Below, in pieces: positions 21,701 through 36,100 of a DNA stretch of 64,000 nt (within the stretch, counting starts at the first letter, position 1; the number at the start of each line of letters is the position of its first letter). Location of the stretch: positions 884,968,208 to 885,032,207 of the forward strand of contig NC_133658.1 in assembly GCF_037893015.1 (NCBI RefSeq), given 5' to 3'. The position numbers and the translations under genes are program-made. The stretch is from Macrotis lagotis. Taxonomy: Eukaryota > Chordata > Mammalia > Peramelemorphia > Peramelidae. A model generated the notes under the pieces. It did not search any database. It was given only the letters and a program-made list of their open reading frames with translations, and was not told where the DNA came from.

Positions 21701-24700
21701 TTTGGCCCCTCATAACAGCTCCCCAGGGTCCATAGTTCTGACCACATTTCAAACATGAAAATACTTTTATGTCTGCTCAAAGTCTTCTCTCCCAGTTATG
21801 CACCTCCAATTCCTTCAACTTAACTTCCCTTTTCCTTTACCAATATGATGACCCTGCTCTGAACACTCTAATTTACCTGAGCCTAGAATTGGACATAACA
21901 CTTCAGATGTGCTCTGTCAGAGGCAGCTCATGGCACAAAGGCCTAGAGTCAAGAAAGTTCAAGTCTCACTTATAAACTTACTGAGTGTCCTGAGCAAGTG
22001 ATTTCAACTCTGTCTGCCTCAGTTTCCTCCTTAAGACCTTACCTCCCAGGGTTTTTGTAAAGATCAAATGAGATAATAATGATAAAGCACAGCACAGTTT
22101 CTGGTGTATGGTAGGCACTTAATAAAAGCTTATTTCCTTCCTTCTGGACCAGGCCATAGGATAGAGGTACTTTCAATCGATCAACGTTTATTAAGAGTTT
22201 AATAGATGCCTGACATTGTGCAGGATCTTAGAGACCTACATTCTAAGAAGAAAATAATCTCTTCTCTCATGGAGTTAAGATTATAACAATCTGTCTCATA
22301 CTTAATATTCATATATGATTTTGGATGCCAAGATAGTAAAAGCCTTATTTGTCACTTGACTTTGACCTGGATGCTTCCTGACTGCTTAAAAGAAATAAAA
22401 CCCATCCTCCAAGGATTCATCACTGCTGTAGATATGTTGAAGAATGGACAGTTCAACTCCAACAAACATTTAGGCAGTGCCTACTGTGTACACACAATAG
22501 GATTGGCTTGGCAAACTACAAATGGGGGAGAGGTCTTGGAGTAAGAAAAACATGAATTACAAATTATAAGTTCGTCACGCCTTACAGTCCACCTTCCCCT
22601 CAGATACATCAGAGTACTTTGTACAGACTTTGTTTTTCCTGAAGAGAAGGCAAGTTCCTTGAGGGCGGGACCCATTTCTAATCATGGAAATGGTTTGATT
22701 AGTCCAAGTCATATCTTTGATCAATATGAGTTGGGTGGGGGCAGCTAGGTGGCACAGTGGATAGAGCACCGGCCCTGGAGTCAGGAGGACCTGAGTTCAA
22801 ATACAGCTTCAGACATTTAATAATTACCTAGCTGTGTGTCCACTTAACCCCATTGCCTTACAAAAAAAAAAAAATATGAGTTGGGTGAGCATGGTTACTT
22901 AAAACAGTATCCCAGGAAACCTCATAAGATTTTGTCATAATTGTTAGGAGCTGTGTGCCAACACAGAAAAGAGCATGGGATTGGGACCTGGATTCAAATC
23001 CTGAATCCAACACTTCCTACATGTATGACCCTAAGCAAATTGATCAGTTAAACTCTCTGGGTTAACTGCAAAATAAATGGTTTGGACTAGATGATTTATG
23101 AGGTCCCCAAGAGCACTGGATTTATGATTCTGTGGGTTGTCAGTGTGTAAGGAAGGAATTTTCATACCAGGAGTCCCCCACACCAAACTCCCTCTTCTAC
23201 ACAGTGAAAGACATAGTACATACAAAGACCAAAATGAAATCTTTCAAGCCTTCAAGGAAATTACATTTTACTCCCAAAGAGAAACTCCAACGATATTTTG
23301 AGCAATGGTCCCATGGTTGAATAAGTGAGTCACCTTCCAAGCAAACTGATTTGACACTTGTATTTTGAGATCTGGTCTGATCTGTTGTTATTGCTGTTGT
23401 TGTTAAAGAATCTGACTTCATAAAAGAGGACAAATTAGAAAGGTAATTGGTGAATATGTAGTGATTTAAGACTTGCAAAGCATTTTAAACTACATACATC
23501 ATCTCTTTTTATAGCTATGGCAGGCATCATCATTATTGTTCCAACTTTAAAGATAAAGAAACTGAGGCTCAGAGGCTTCATGGCTTGAGGGAGAACCAAC
23601 TAGACGGTGCGGTGCAGTGGATAGAGTCCTTGCCCTGCAGTCAGGAAGATCTGAGTTCAAATATGACCTCAGACACTTAATATAACTACCTAGCTGTATG
23701 ACCTTGGGCAAGTCACCTAACACCATTGCTTGCAAAAAACAAAACAAAAAAGTCAGAGAGAAATTTACACCTGTGTCTCTCTTGACTCTAAGCCCAGGAT
23801 CTTTTTCTGTCATTCAGCCATTCACTTACTCATCTAGCAAGCACCTAATTGAGAACTTATGTACATGCACTGAAAATACATCAAATAATCACTGTACTTG
23901 AGGAGTTTACATTCCTATGTGTGTGTGTGTGTGTGTGTGTGTGTTGTGTGTGTGTGTGTGTTGTGTGTGTGTGTGTGTGTGTGTGTGCAAACCTCATGTA
24001 TGGGGAATGAGATATAATCAAAGCCCACACAAATGAAGATATACAAAATACAGAATATTTACAACATGATGGGGAGGGTCCTATTGATTCGATTACATCA
24101 GGAAAGGTTTCTGGCAAGAGCTCCAGCGGGAGTTGATCCTTGAAGGAAGCTAAGTGGAAGGAGGAAAGAGTTTTGTGCAATCTGAGCACAGCCTGTACAG
24201 AGGCTTGGAGATGGGAGATGGCATATTACATATGAGGGAAAGCACAACATCCCACTGCTTTTCACTCTACCAGATTCTATGATCATGGCACCAGCTGATG
24301 AGAGGTCTTATGTTGCTCTTTCAGCTCTGGTGAGCTACGATTTGAACCACACTGCCTTCTAGTGAGATCCTCATTAAAATTCCTTGAGTAAAAGACTGGA
24401 CAGTCAACATTATGCAATCCAACAAGCATCTATCATGCTCATTACTTGCTGGATGCTCTGCTAAGTGTTGGAGATACAAAGGTTGAATGATTTGTATTTC
24501 AGTCTAGAGGTGGCAGGGAGCCAGTGAAGTTTCTAGAGCAGAGGCAAGATATGATCAGATATGCATTTGAGAAAGATTATTTTGTCAGTTTATTGGAGGC
24601 TTTATTGGAAAGGAAAGAGAGAGAACCAAGCATCCAATTAGGAGATTCTGTTCATTAGTCCAAGGAAAATAGGCTAAGGCTCTAAAGAAGAATGTTGGCC

Positions 24701-27112
24701 CTGTGAGCAGAGAGAAGGCAAGACTCAAGAGATGTTGTGGTGATATAATCTACAAGACTTGATCATTGATTGAATATGCAAGGGGCGGCTAGGTGGCATA
24801 GTGGATAAAGCACCGGCCCTGGAGTCAGAGAGTACCTGGGTTCAAATCCGGTCTCAGACACTTAATAATTACCTAGCTGTGTGGCCTTGGGCAAGCCACT
24901 TAACCCCGTTTGCCTTACAAAAACCTAAAAACAAAAAACAAAAAAAAGATTGAATATGCCAGATGAAAAAGTGGATGAGTCAAGAAAGGATGGTTTTGGG
25001 GCAGCTAGGTGGCACAGTGGATAGGGCACTAACCCTGGAGTCAGAAGGATCTGAGTTCAAATTTAAACTCAGAAATTGCCTAGTCATGTGACCTTGGGAA
25101 AGTTGCTTAACCCCATTGCCTTAAATAAATAAAATTTTAAAATAAAAAAAAGAATGGATGGCTTCCAGCTGGGTGACTGGAAAGGTGGTGGTGTCCCCAA
25201 CAGAAAAGGGAAGTTTGGAGCACAGATAGATTTAATGGGAGAGAAAATGGATCCTGTTTTGGACATGGTAAATTTGAGATACCATGGAGAGAGATGTACA
25301 ACAGGCAAACTGGTGATGTGGGATTGGATTTCAAGAGAAAGTCTAAGGCTAGATAAGTAGATCTAGATGTCATCTGGGGGCAGCTCGGTGGTGCAAAGAA
25401 TAAATGCCAGGTCTGGAGCCAGAATGACCCGAGTTGAAATTCTCCCTTGAGTATTTACTGTTTGCCTCCGTTTCTTCTTTGTAAAATGAGCTGGAGAAAT
25501 GGCAAATGGCAAATCTCTCCAGTGTGTTTGCCAAGAAAACCTCAAATGAGGTTATGAAGAGTCAGATACAATCGAAAAACAACTGAACAATGATAATAAC
25601 AATAACCTTTCTGCAAAGGAAGGGTAATGGAACCCATGAAGAATGGTGAAATCACCAAGATATAAAGTGTAGAAAGAGAATCAAAAAGGGCTCTGCACAG
25701 GGGCCTTGCAGGGACAGCTTCAGTTGGGGGCAAGACATGAATGACCTGGCAAAAGAAATTAAAGAATCATTAGATAACAGAGGAAAAGAGAGAGGCAGAG
25801 ACAAAGAGAAGGAGAGAGAAAAGAGACAGGAGAGAGATAGAAAGAAGAGAGACACAGGGAGACAGAGACAGAGAAAAGAGACGAGAGAGACAAAGACAGA
25901 AAGAAGATAGTATGAAGAAAGATAAGAGAAGGAAGATCTCAACAATCCAGTGCTGCAGATAATGTTTGGAAAGAGGGTGTTGTAGAAGAGATTCCTGCAT
26001 AGAAGTGGGAGGATTCTGAGGCCCTATCCAATCCTGCTATTCTGTGATTCTGGTGAAGTCCTGGGAAAAGAGGAGAAAACAGTTTCTTGGTAGACCAGGC
26101 TCTCTGTTCCTCTGTTTTCCTTTCCTTTGTTGGGTTTCACCAGATGAGGTAAGTCATTTGGGTTATGAACTGAAAACCCTCTTCCTTGGAAAGTTCCTGC
26201 ACAAGCCCTTGATCTTAGCAATGTGGGGAATTGAGATCATCTGAATCATGTTTCTCCTGAGTCACGTGGAGTCCTTTGGGATGATGGGTTATGGGGGTGT
26301 TTTCCAGGTCTTGAAATCATTTTACAACGAAACCTACTTTGAACGCTATGGCAAATTCATGGATGAGAGTTTCCTGTTACTACTCTGGTCTGTCACCGTG
26401 TCCATGTTTCCTCTGGGGGGTTTCTTGGGAGCCCTAATCGTTGGGCCCCTGGTGGACAGATGTGGCAGGTAAGTTGGGCCTGGGCTGTTTTGTTCCCATT
26501 CTTCTTCTAGGCTCAGTGCACAGAAGAGGACAAATGTTACATCCCAATAGGCACAGCCTTGCTCCTGGCTTCTACTTTGGTCTGAGGGGCTTTCATTTTG
26601 CAGGCTTCTCCTGCCTCCCCAATTCTATTCTAAGGACTCTCCCAGCTCCAACATTCTCTGGTCTAAGAGCCCTTCCAGCTCTAACATTCCATTCTTAGTG
26701 CAATAGAATGACCTGGCATCCTGGTATTTGCAGTTCAGAAAGACAATATGGTCTCTAAGTTTTCAAAACTTTTTCTATCAGGATTGTGAGTTCATAGATT
26801 TTGTGCTAGAAGAGACCTCAAAGACCATCTCGTCCAAGTTCTTCATTTTACAGATGAAAAATCTGAGACCCAAAGAGAGGCTGTGATTTATCCAAGGTCA
26901 CACAGCTAATCAGGACAACGAAGATTTGAACCCCGGTCTTTCTGGCTTTCAGCCAAACATGCTTTCCACTTTACTGAGAGACTTCCCAATCAAAAACATT
27001 TCTCTCCCTCTCTCCCTCCCTCCCTCCCTCCCTTTCTGTCATTCTCTGCCTCTCTTCTCTCCCCCTCTTCTGACTGTCTCTGTCTCTTTGTGTTTGTGTC
27101 TATCTCTCAACA

Positions 27113-27158
<46 letters not shown>

Positions 27159-30100
27159 TCCTCTCCAATAGGAAGGGAGCAGTTAGGTGGTACAGTGGAT
27201 AGAGCACCAGCCCTGGAATCAGGACTTGAGTTCAAATTTGACCCCAGACACTTAATGTACAACCTTGGCCAAGTCACTTAACCCTATTGCCTTGCAAAAA
27301 AAACAAACCAAAAAAAAAAATCTACAGTAGGAAATAAGCACATGTGCTTTCTCCAATCAATATTCTTCCTGTTTCCAAACATAGCTTCCCCCCAAATGCT
27401 CTAAACAGATGATATATTGCATGTATACTTAGGCATGTATCACAAAGTCATTGTCCTTTTGATCACTTCTTTCTAGTGTAAGGCTTCTAACAATGGGATT
27501 TTCCATGCAGACTATTACTGTAACTTTCAAATTCAATGTTCTTGAAGACACCTTGACCAAGAACAGGTGTTCAATAAATATTTATTAATAGGTTTTAATT
27601 ACCCAGGCAAGCAACCTGCTGATTACCCTTGTCACAGCTGTGGCCACTCCCTATGAAGTCCTGTTTTTTTGACGCTACTGCCCTTCCCAGATTTGGGCTC
27701 CAAGTTTCCCCACATGTCTTAGCTTCCTATCTTAACTACATAATAAACAATAACACTTTGTACTTTGCAAATGCATTCCTCTCCAGATATTCTATTTTTA
27801 TGATAAGGGGAAGGGTACAGGTCAGGGTCCTCCAGGAAACAAACCCAGCCCAGGGTCACAGAAAGACACTGGGGAACTGAAGGGATATACTATCATCAAC
27901 TCTACTATAGATTTCATAAGTCTAGGGGGCTCAAGCACACCTGATCTTTGAGTTCTGAAGAAAAAATCTGATGCAAAAAAATCCTGTAATTCAGATAGTA
28001 GGAAGGTTTTTAAAAACCAACTTTGCAGGAATATAAACCCTGGTTCATTGTTTGTTTGAAAATGATGGGTTATGGCCATTTATTAAAATGGGTCTCATTC
28101 ACAGTCATTTTTTCTAGGACTTAAGTATTTTCAAGACTCCTTGTGAATAGACCTGCTAATAACAAATGGATTTTATCCATTCAATGAAGCAGGATTTACT
28201 CAGAAAACAATTTTTTTTACTACTTGAGTTAATTCATGATTCCTTTGAGAGGAGTCTGAGATAAAACAGAAGCCTTTTCTAATCATTAAAGCGGATCCTT
28301 CTCAGAAAAACAAATTTCTTAAGATCACGGATCTGGAGTTGAAGACCTGAGGGGGCAATTAGCTGGATCCAGTCATTTTGTAAATGAAGAAACTCAGGCT
28401 CAGGGAGAGAAAGTGATTTGCCCAAGGTCAGGCTTAAACCAGCTCATTTTTATATGGAATAAGTGAGACTAGTTACAAATCATCTATGTACAAAAGCCCC
28501 TCCCACTTAAGCAAATAAACATTTTTTTTCAGTTTTTTAAGATTTTTATTTAAAGTTTTAAGTTTCAAATTCTATCCCTCCTTTCCTATCCTTACCCGTC
28601 TCTGACACAGTAAATAAACAGATATAGTTTATACATATGCCATTATGTAAAACATTTTCTTATTGAAAGAAAGATAAAGAGAGAGAGAGAGAAGGAAAGA
28701 AGGAAGGAATGAAAGAAAGAGAGAGAGAGAAAGAAAGAGAGCAAGAAAGAAAGGGAAGGAAGGAAGGAAGGAAGAAAGGAAGGAAGGAAGGAAGGAAGGA
28801 AGGAAGGAAGGAAGGAAGGAAGGAAGGAAGGAAGAGGAAAGAAAGGGGAAAAGGAGAGAAAGAAAGAAAAGGAAGAGAAAATAGCACACTTCACTTCTGT
28901 ATTCAAACAATATCATTTCTTTCTCTGGAAAGGATGGGTAGGATGCTTCATCAGTAGCCCACTGGGGTTGTCTTGAATCATTGCATTGCTGGGAATAGCC
29001 AAGTCATCCACATTTCTTCATCAAAAAATATTGTTGTTATTGTGTACAATGTTCTAAATAAATGGCCTAAGCACATTTACTGCATGTGAACTCTGAATAC
29101 TAATTACTAGGTATGTTATCTATACATAAAGTGAGTCTAGTAGCTTCACCTGTATAAGTATGAATTTGAAGCATTTTTTGTGGCTGGAAGTAATAGAACT
29201 GCTTTTTCCTGCTTTAAAAAAGAAATCCATAATTCATTCATATTCACATTTCATTCATCCAGATGTAGTTTCACTTAAACACACACACACACACACAATT
29301 CAGTTAACCCATCCATTCCTACTCTCATGCCATAACTCTTTTCTCACTCTCTTCTTAACTCTCTTTAATCTTCATCATTCAAGTGAAGCTGACCTTTTCA
29401 GTTACCAAAGTTCGCTTAATACCCATATCCATAGTCCTTTCCTCAGTCCCCATTCTCGTTGACCTCACTGCAGCCTTTGACACTGTCCACCACCTTCTCC
29501 TTGAGACTACACTTTCCCACTTCTCCTGCCTAACTTTTCCTCAGTCTATTTGCTGCATCTTTATTCAGGTAATGCCTACTAACTATGAACATCTTCTGGG
29601 TTCACGTCTTCTCCATCATCAGCTCCCACAGATTCATTTTTCATCTCTCTGCTGATAGCTCCCAGATATGCTTATCCAGCCCTAACATATTTCCTAATCT
29701 CTGGTCTCTCAATTTCAACCACCAATTGGACATCTCAAACTGGATGTACCTTTAACATCTTCAATTCAACATCTCCATGTTTATGAAGTAGTAGAAGTAA
29801 CTCTAATTTCTATAAGGCCTTCAGCAAATATGTGATAATTTAAATACCCTCCCCATTTTATAGTTGATAAATATAAATGGAGCTATTGACTTCTTTGGAA
29901 CCTCAAGATTCCTTATGTACCCTATACTACAAAGTCTGGGCTATGTTGATTCTATATCAGTATGACTTTGCATGAATTATTTAGCCCCTTGGGCCTCAGT
30001 TTCCTCATCTATAAAAATAAGAGAATTAGACTAAATATCTGACCTCCTACACCCCAAAGGACAAATTCATTCCTTTCTTATACTAAAGTATCTTAATCAT

Positions 30101-33100
30101 TGAGAACAAAGACCAGATCCCTGTACTAGGCAAGCTCTGCTTGTGGCAAAGGGGTCTAAGGAAAACTGATCTATCCAAAGATTCCCTCCCAAGAGCTGAA
30201 GAAGGTGGTATTTGATGAAAAAAGAACCAGTATTTTCATGGGACTATGCCGATCTACTCCAAGGAGATTTCTGTAAAAAAAAAAACTGTTACTCAGCAAT
30301 AGACCCCATCAAATCTTCCTAGATTATGATAAAGACACACTACTGACCCAGACTAAAGTCCAACATTTGCTAAATGACTAATATATGCATGGGCTTCTGG
30401 TAGGGAATTGGGGATGCAAAGACTGAAGCTCTAGGAACCTACATTCCACCACATGAACAGAGATCAATCAATCCAACAAGTATTTATTAACACCTACTAT
30501 AATCCAGGCAAAGATGAAAAACAAGACAAATGAAGTAGTCCTTGACCTCAAGAAACTTGCATTCTATCTGAGAAAATAGTTCAACCCTCTCGTTCTATTT
30601 TTTTTTTTTTTTTAGTTTTTGCAAGGCAATGGGGTTAAATGGCTTGCCCAAGGCCACACAGCTAGGTCATTATTAAGTGTCTGAGGCTAGATTTGAACTC
30701 AGGTCTTCTTGACTCCAGGGCCAGTGCTCTATCCACTGCACCACCTAGCCACCCCACCTCTCATTCTTCTTGAAGAATGATAAAAGTTCTGAGAATTTGA
30801 AATGAAGAAGCAATGGATTGCAAAGAGACTATGCAAGTATACAGGCTAGGGATGGAAAGTCAACTCCAGAGACTGGAGAGTAATGTTCACATCCACCCCT
30901 TTCCTTTCTTCCCATTCCATCATTCTGTTCTCACCAATGTTCCCCAAAACTTCTCTGGTGGGTAGGGGGAGGGAAGTAAGATTGGGAGGGAATTGTAAAA
31001 CTCAAATAGTATCTTTAATTTAAAAAAAAACTCAATCAAATAAAAAAAACTTCTCTGGTGACAATCTAGACAAACTGCCTAGGTTCCTTTTCCAATATGC
31101 TTAGAATTCCTGAAATGGCACCCCCTCCCCACCCCAGGAAGTGTTGCCCTTGCTGACCTTCCCTTTCCCAAATGATTAATTTATTCTAGACTCTCCTTTC
31201 AGAAAGAGGGCCCTGCTAATCAATAACATCTTTGCCATCATCCCTGCCATCTTGATGGGATCCAGCAAAGCTGCCAAGTCATTTGAGATGATCATCTTTT
31301 CCCGAGTGATGGTGGGAATTTGTGCAGGTATGTGGATCAAAGTCCAGTTGTCATAACCAGAGGTCATAACCTAGGGCCATGGGAGAAAATGAGAGTAGAG
31401 TATTACAGAAACACCCCCAACTCCTTGCTCTCAGGTCCTTAGTAAGCTCTTACTCTGTTCTCATCTGTCAAAGCCTGCTCTCAGGAAAGATAAACTCATT
31501 CATACAAAACTGATCACAGTTTAAGGTTTTATCTTTCTCAAGCACCTAACTGGTGCAGTGGATAGTGACCTGGCCCCAAGTTAAGAAACCCTGAGTTCAA
31601 ATCTGACCTCAGGACTTATGTGACCCTGAGTAAATGACTTAACCATATTTGATTCAGTTTCCTCATCTGTCAGATGAGTTGGAGAAGGAAATGGCAAACC
31701 ACTCCAGTATCTTTTGCCAAGAAAACTCCAAGGGGTCATGAAGAAGACACAATTGAACAACAAAAAGTACATCTCTTGAGGGTATTTGCATTTTACTAGA
31801 GACAAGGATACCTAAAAACCAGAGAATGCATCTTATCCTGCAGATGGAAGCGGCAGGAAATATGGCCAATCTACTCTACCTTTCCTTTAGACCAGGTCTT
31901 ATAAAGGAATTTAGAGGCTTTCCAAGGAATATCTGATGTTCAAGGTCAAGAGCCAATTGTTTAAAATTTTTTTCTTCATTTTTTCTTTTTTAAATTGTAT
32001 TTTTTTAACTGAATTCAAAACACCTCCCAAAAATTTCCATATGAAAAACAGAGTAGAACAGAAAAAAAAAACATTATATGTGAAAATGAGATTTTCTATT
32101 ATATATAGCTTGCTTTTTTGGATAATATAATAATAATTTATTTTACATAATACAAGAATTGTATAATATAACATGTATAATAAATCCAGCATGTTAGTTT
32201 CAAACTTCTGCTTGTCTGTGTTTCCTTCTAAACTTCTTTTAATTCTCTTCTCTATATTTTAAACAATGCTCCAAAGACTCATTCTTTTTCTTGGGTGGGG
32301 AGTTTGGCCATGTGCATAAAGAAAACACAATATTTGTAAAAAAAATTAGCATAATTAAGCAAAATAAATCCACATATATGTGGATTGGCTATATCCAAAG
32401 AGGTGTGCCTTATCCTATTTCATGAGTCTACTGCCTCTCTATGTGGAGAGGATAGCATTATTCATTATAATTCTGCTGGAACTGTAGTTGGTCATTAAAA
32501 TGATTAGAGTTCTTAAACCTTCCAAAATTATTTGTCTTTACAATGTTGTCTTTACTACTGGATAAATTGTTCTTCTGCTTCTGCTCACTTCTTTCTGCAT
32601 CAGTTTATGCAAATCTTCCCAGATTTCTTTGAAATCCTGACTTTTAGCATTTCTCATGTCCCAATAGAATTCCATAGCATTCATGTACCATAATATATTT
32701 GATCATTCTCCAATTGATAGGTACTTTGTTTGATAGAACAAAAATATTGTAATAAATATTTTTGTATATGTGGATCTTTTTCCTTTCTTTGATCTCTTTG
32801 AAGTTTAGATCTCTTTGAAATTTAGACCCATGAGCAACATCACTGGATCAAATGGTATGACAATTTAGCAATTTTGAGGGAAGAGTTCCATATTACTTTC
32901 CATATTGACTGGATTAATTCATAGTGTACCACCAAGGTACATTAGTTTTCCTCTCTTTCCTTTGCCCCTCCAACAATTGTTATTTTCCTTTGTGAGCTTT
33001 GCCAGTATGATAGATGTAAGATGGTACCTCAGAGTTGTTTGAAAGCATTTCTCCAGATACTAGTGATTTGGAGCTTTTTCTCTAATATGGCTCTCGATTG

Positions 33101-36100
33101 CTTAAATATCTTCCTTGGAGAACTAGCTGGTCAAATTCTTTTGACTATATCTATGATCATTCTTATACAGTTAAATCAATTCTTTCCATATCTTTGATAT
33201 CAAAACTTTATCAAAGGAGCTTGCTACAAATATTTTTCCTTAGTTTACCTGCCCTAGTATTTAACTACATTGATTTTGTTGGTATAAAATTTCTAATTTC
33301 ATGTAATCAAAATTATACATCTCTTGGGGCAGCTAGGTGGCGTAGTGGATAAAGCACAGGCCTGGAAGTCAGGAGTACCTGGGTTCAAATCCGGTCTCAG
33401 ACACTTAATAATGACCTAGCTGTGTGGCCTTGGGCAGGCCACTTAACCCCATTTGCCTTGCAAAAAAAAAATTATACATCTCTTTATAGCTTCTATCTCT
33501 TGTCTGATCATAAAACATAAAAAAGTCATAATTTCCAAAAGTATTTCTTTTCTTGCTTCTCTCATTTGGTTATGATGCAACCCATGTCTAGGTTGTGTTT
33601 TCATCTTGATCTTAGTCTAGATCTAATTTCTGTCAAATTACTTTCTGGGATTTTTTTAGATTTTTTTCAAATAATTCTTACATCAGAAGTGAGGGTCTTT
33701 GTATTTCTCAGACACTATATTACTATGTCTTTTTATTTCTGTACATTGTCAAAAATGAAGTATTTTGATATATTTGATATATATTTCATATGTTATTGAT
33801 ATATTTTGATATATTTAATATAGCAAAATACTTCATTTTTGAATATATATATTTTTGGCAACATATAATATATATTATTGAGTTCAAACTTCATTTCAGA
33901 TCATGTACTATTAGTATGATCCTGTACAAGTCACTTAACTACTCTGTGCCTCAGTTTCCTCATTTGTAAAATGAAGGTACTTATGACTCCTACCTCCCAG
34001 AGTTGTTATGAGGATCAAATGAGATAATATTGCAAAACTTAAATAATATGTAAAGTCAATTGGTAATAGCAGTAGTTTCTACTTAATCTGCCCCTTTGAC
34101 CTCCCTATTTTTAATTAATAGCTAGTGATTTTAATTATTACTACTCTATAGTATAATTTGACATCAAATTCTGCTAGCTCCTTCCTCCTTTCCTTTTTTT
34201 TTGTCATCATTATTTCCCTTGAGAATCTTGACCTTTTGTTACTCCAGATGAATTTTGACATTATTTTTTATAGTCTTATAACGTAATCCTTTGGTAGTTT
34301 GAATAGTATGGAACTGAATAAGTAATTTTGTAGTGTTGTCATTTTTATTACATTAACGTGGAGGATCCACCTCTTTCAGAAGGCTATAGTTCCTGGAAAT
34401 AGCTTCTTAGACAAGTTTACAAAGACCCCCTGAGAATTTTGACCCTCATATGTCCCTTGCAGAACTGATTTCTCTCTTTGTATGTCCCTCTTTCTCTCTA
34501 ATTTCTCTTTCCTTCTCCCTCTCCATCTCTGTCTGTGTCTGTCACTGTCTGTCTCTGTCTCTGTCTCTCTCTCTTTCTCCTTTTACCTTTCCACTGTCCC
34601 ACCAAACCCCTCTTTTCTCTGTTTGTCTTTTACTCATATAGGCATAGCCTACAGTGCCCTGCCCATGTATTTGGGAGAGTTGGCACCCCCAAACCTGCGA
34701 GGCACATTAGGAACAATGACAGAGGTTTTTGTCATCACGGGAATCTTTCTAGCCCAGATCTTCAGTCTACAGGCCATTTTGGGGAATCCTGAAGGTAAAT
34801 CAAAGTGGGGGTCAAGGGGGAGGGTGGTAAACAGGAGATCATAGACTCTTCAAATGATCATCATTTTAGAGCCAGAAAGAGCCTTAGAAATCAGGCATCA
34901 ACCCATCTGTGTAGTCTTCTCTTCACACATTCTATAGTTCATTCTAGCTATTGCTCCTGCAGACCATCCCCCCCTGGACCCCATTCCTTTGTGCAGGTAA
35001 CCTCTCTCCTCACCTCCACTGGCTTCCTTCAAAGCTCAGCTCAAAGGTTGACAACTCCAATATGCAGTCATTTCTGATCTCCCCACTCTGTGTGTCTCCT
35101 TCTAGATAGTGCTTGGTACATAGGCATATGAACATGTATATACAGACTGTGTATACATGTATGTGTGTTGTGCAATGTACAAGTGTGCATATAATGAATC
35201 ATTTAGATATGCTCTGAATGCATGTATCTGCATGGATGTGCACGTGTGGATATACACATGCAGGTATGTGCATTTTCTAGTACATTGCATGCATCTCTAG
35301 GCATATATGCATATGTATAGGTGATCTCTTGGGATGAGATATATGCAGCCAGAGAGCAAAAATAACTTCTTATAGAAGGGAACCTTTGAACTGAGCTTTG
35401 AAGGGAGTCTGGGATTCTGAGAGATGGAGGTGGTGAGGGAGAGCATGGGAAGCCACCTGGAAAAAAGAATGGAGTCCAGAGGTGGGATGCTCTCCATGAA
35501 CAGAAACATAGATGGATACATACATACATCGATACATACATAGATACACAGATAGACAGACGGATCAATATACATAGATATGCAGATGGATAGATAGATA
35601 GATAGACAGACAGATGGACAGAAGGAAGGATAGATAGATAGATGATAGATAGATAGAGAGATAGAGAGATAGATAGACAGATGATAAATGGATGGATAGA
35701 CAGATGGATGGACAGATGGATGGATAGATGGATAGATAGATAAATAAATGGATGGATGGATAGATGGATAGATAGATGGATGGATGGATGGATGGATGGA
35801 TGGATGGAAGGAAGATAGATAGTTACACTGGCAGATGGATAAATAAATAGACAGATAGATGCTGATGGATGAATAGATGTATAGATAGATATAGGTATGA
35901 ATATGTACATACATATATGTATACAAATATACTCACACATGCACACATACACACACACACACACACACAAATACATGAAGTGATTTGCCAACCTTAATGT
36001 TGTTTTTTCCTGCTCCCCTCAGGTTGGCCTCTGCTCCTGGCAATCACGGGGATTCCCGCACTCCTCCAGCTTCTCTCCCTGCCCTTTTTTCCAGAGAGTC

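Larger units (their letters stand above)
24400..25375 (-). repeat. L2, antisense, split by two SINEs
   Basis: CAGGGAGCCAGTGAAGTTTC, AAAGATTATTTTGTCAG, GGTGACTGGAAAGGTGGTGG and ATCCTGTTTTGGACATGGT follow the reversed L2 body in order. Confidence 0.75.
31955..34365 (-). mobile_element. L1 3' half, antisense, in SLC2A7 intron 4
   Basis: 3' UTR from about 31955. The ORF2 end in the antisense view (TTCTCCAATTGATAGGTACTTT, CACTGGATCAAATGGTATGA) is near 32710-32870, with further L1 sequence to 34365. A type A SINE (33327-33470) and a MIR (about 33885-34060) interrupt it. Confidence 0.72.

Noticed and set aside
23881-24189. Thr/His-rich minus-strand frame
   Set aside because: Crosses a (GT)n microsatellite and L2 sequence.
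28629-28957. FLPSFLPS and KEGRKEGR open frames on both strands
   Set aside because: Translation of a GGAA/GAAA simple repeat.
29383-29655. 90-codon frame with [11 protein letters not shown]
   Set aside because: L2 reverse-transcriptase remnant.
35203-35991. 262-codon minus-strand open frame ([10 protein letters not shown] repeats)
   Set aside because: Translation of a GATA/GATG tetranucleotide array; no start context, domain or non-repeat content.
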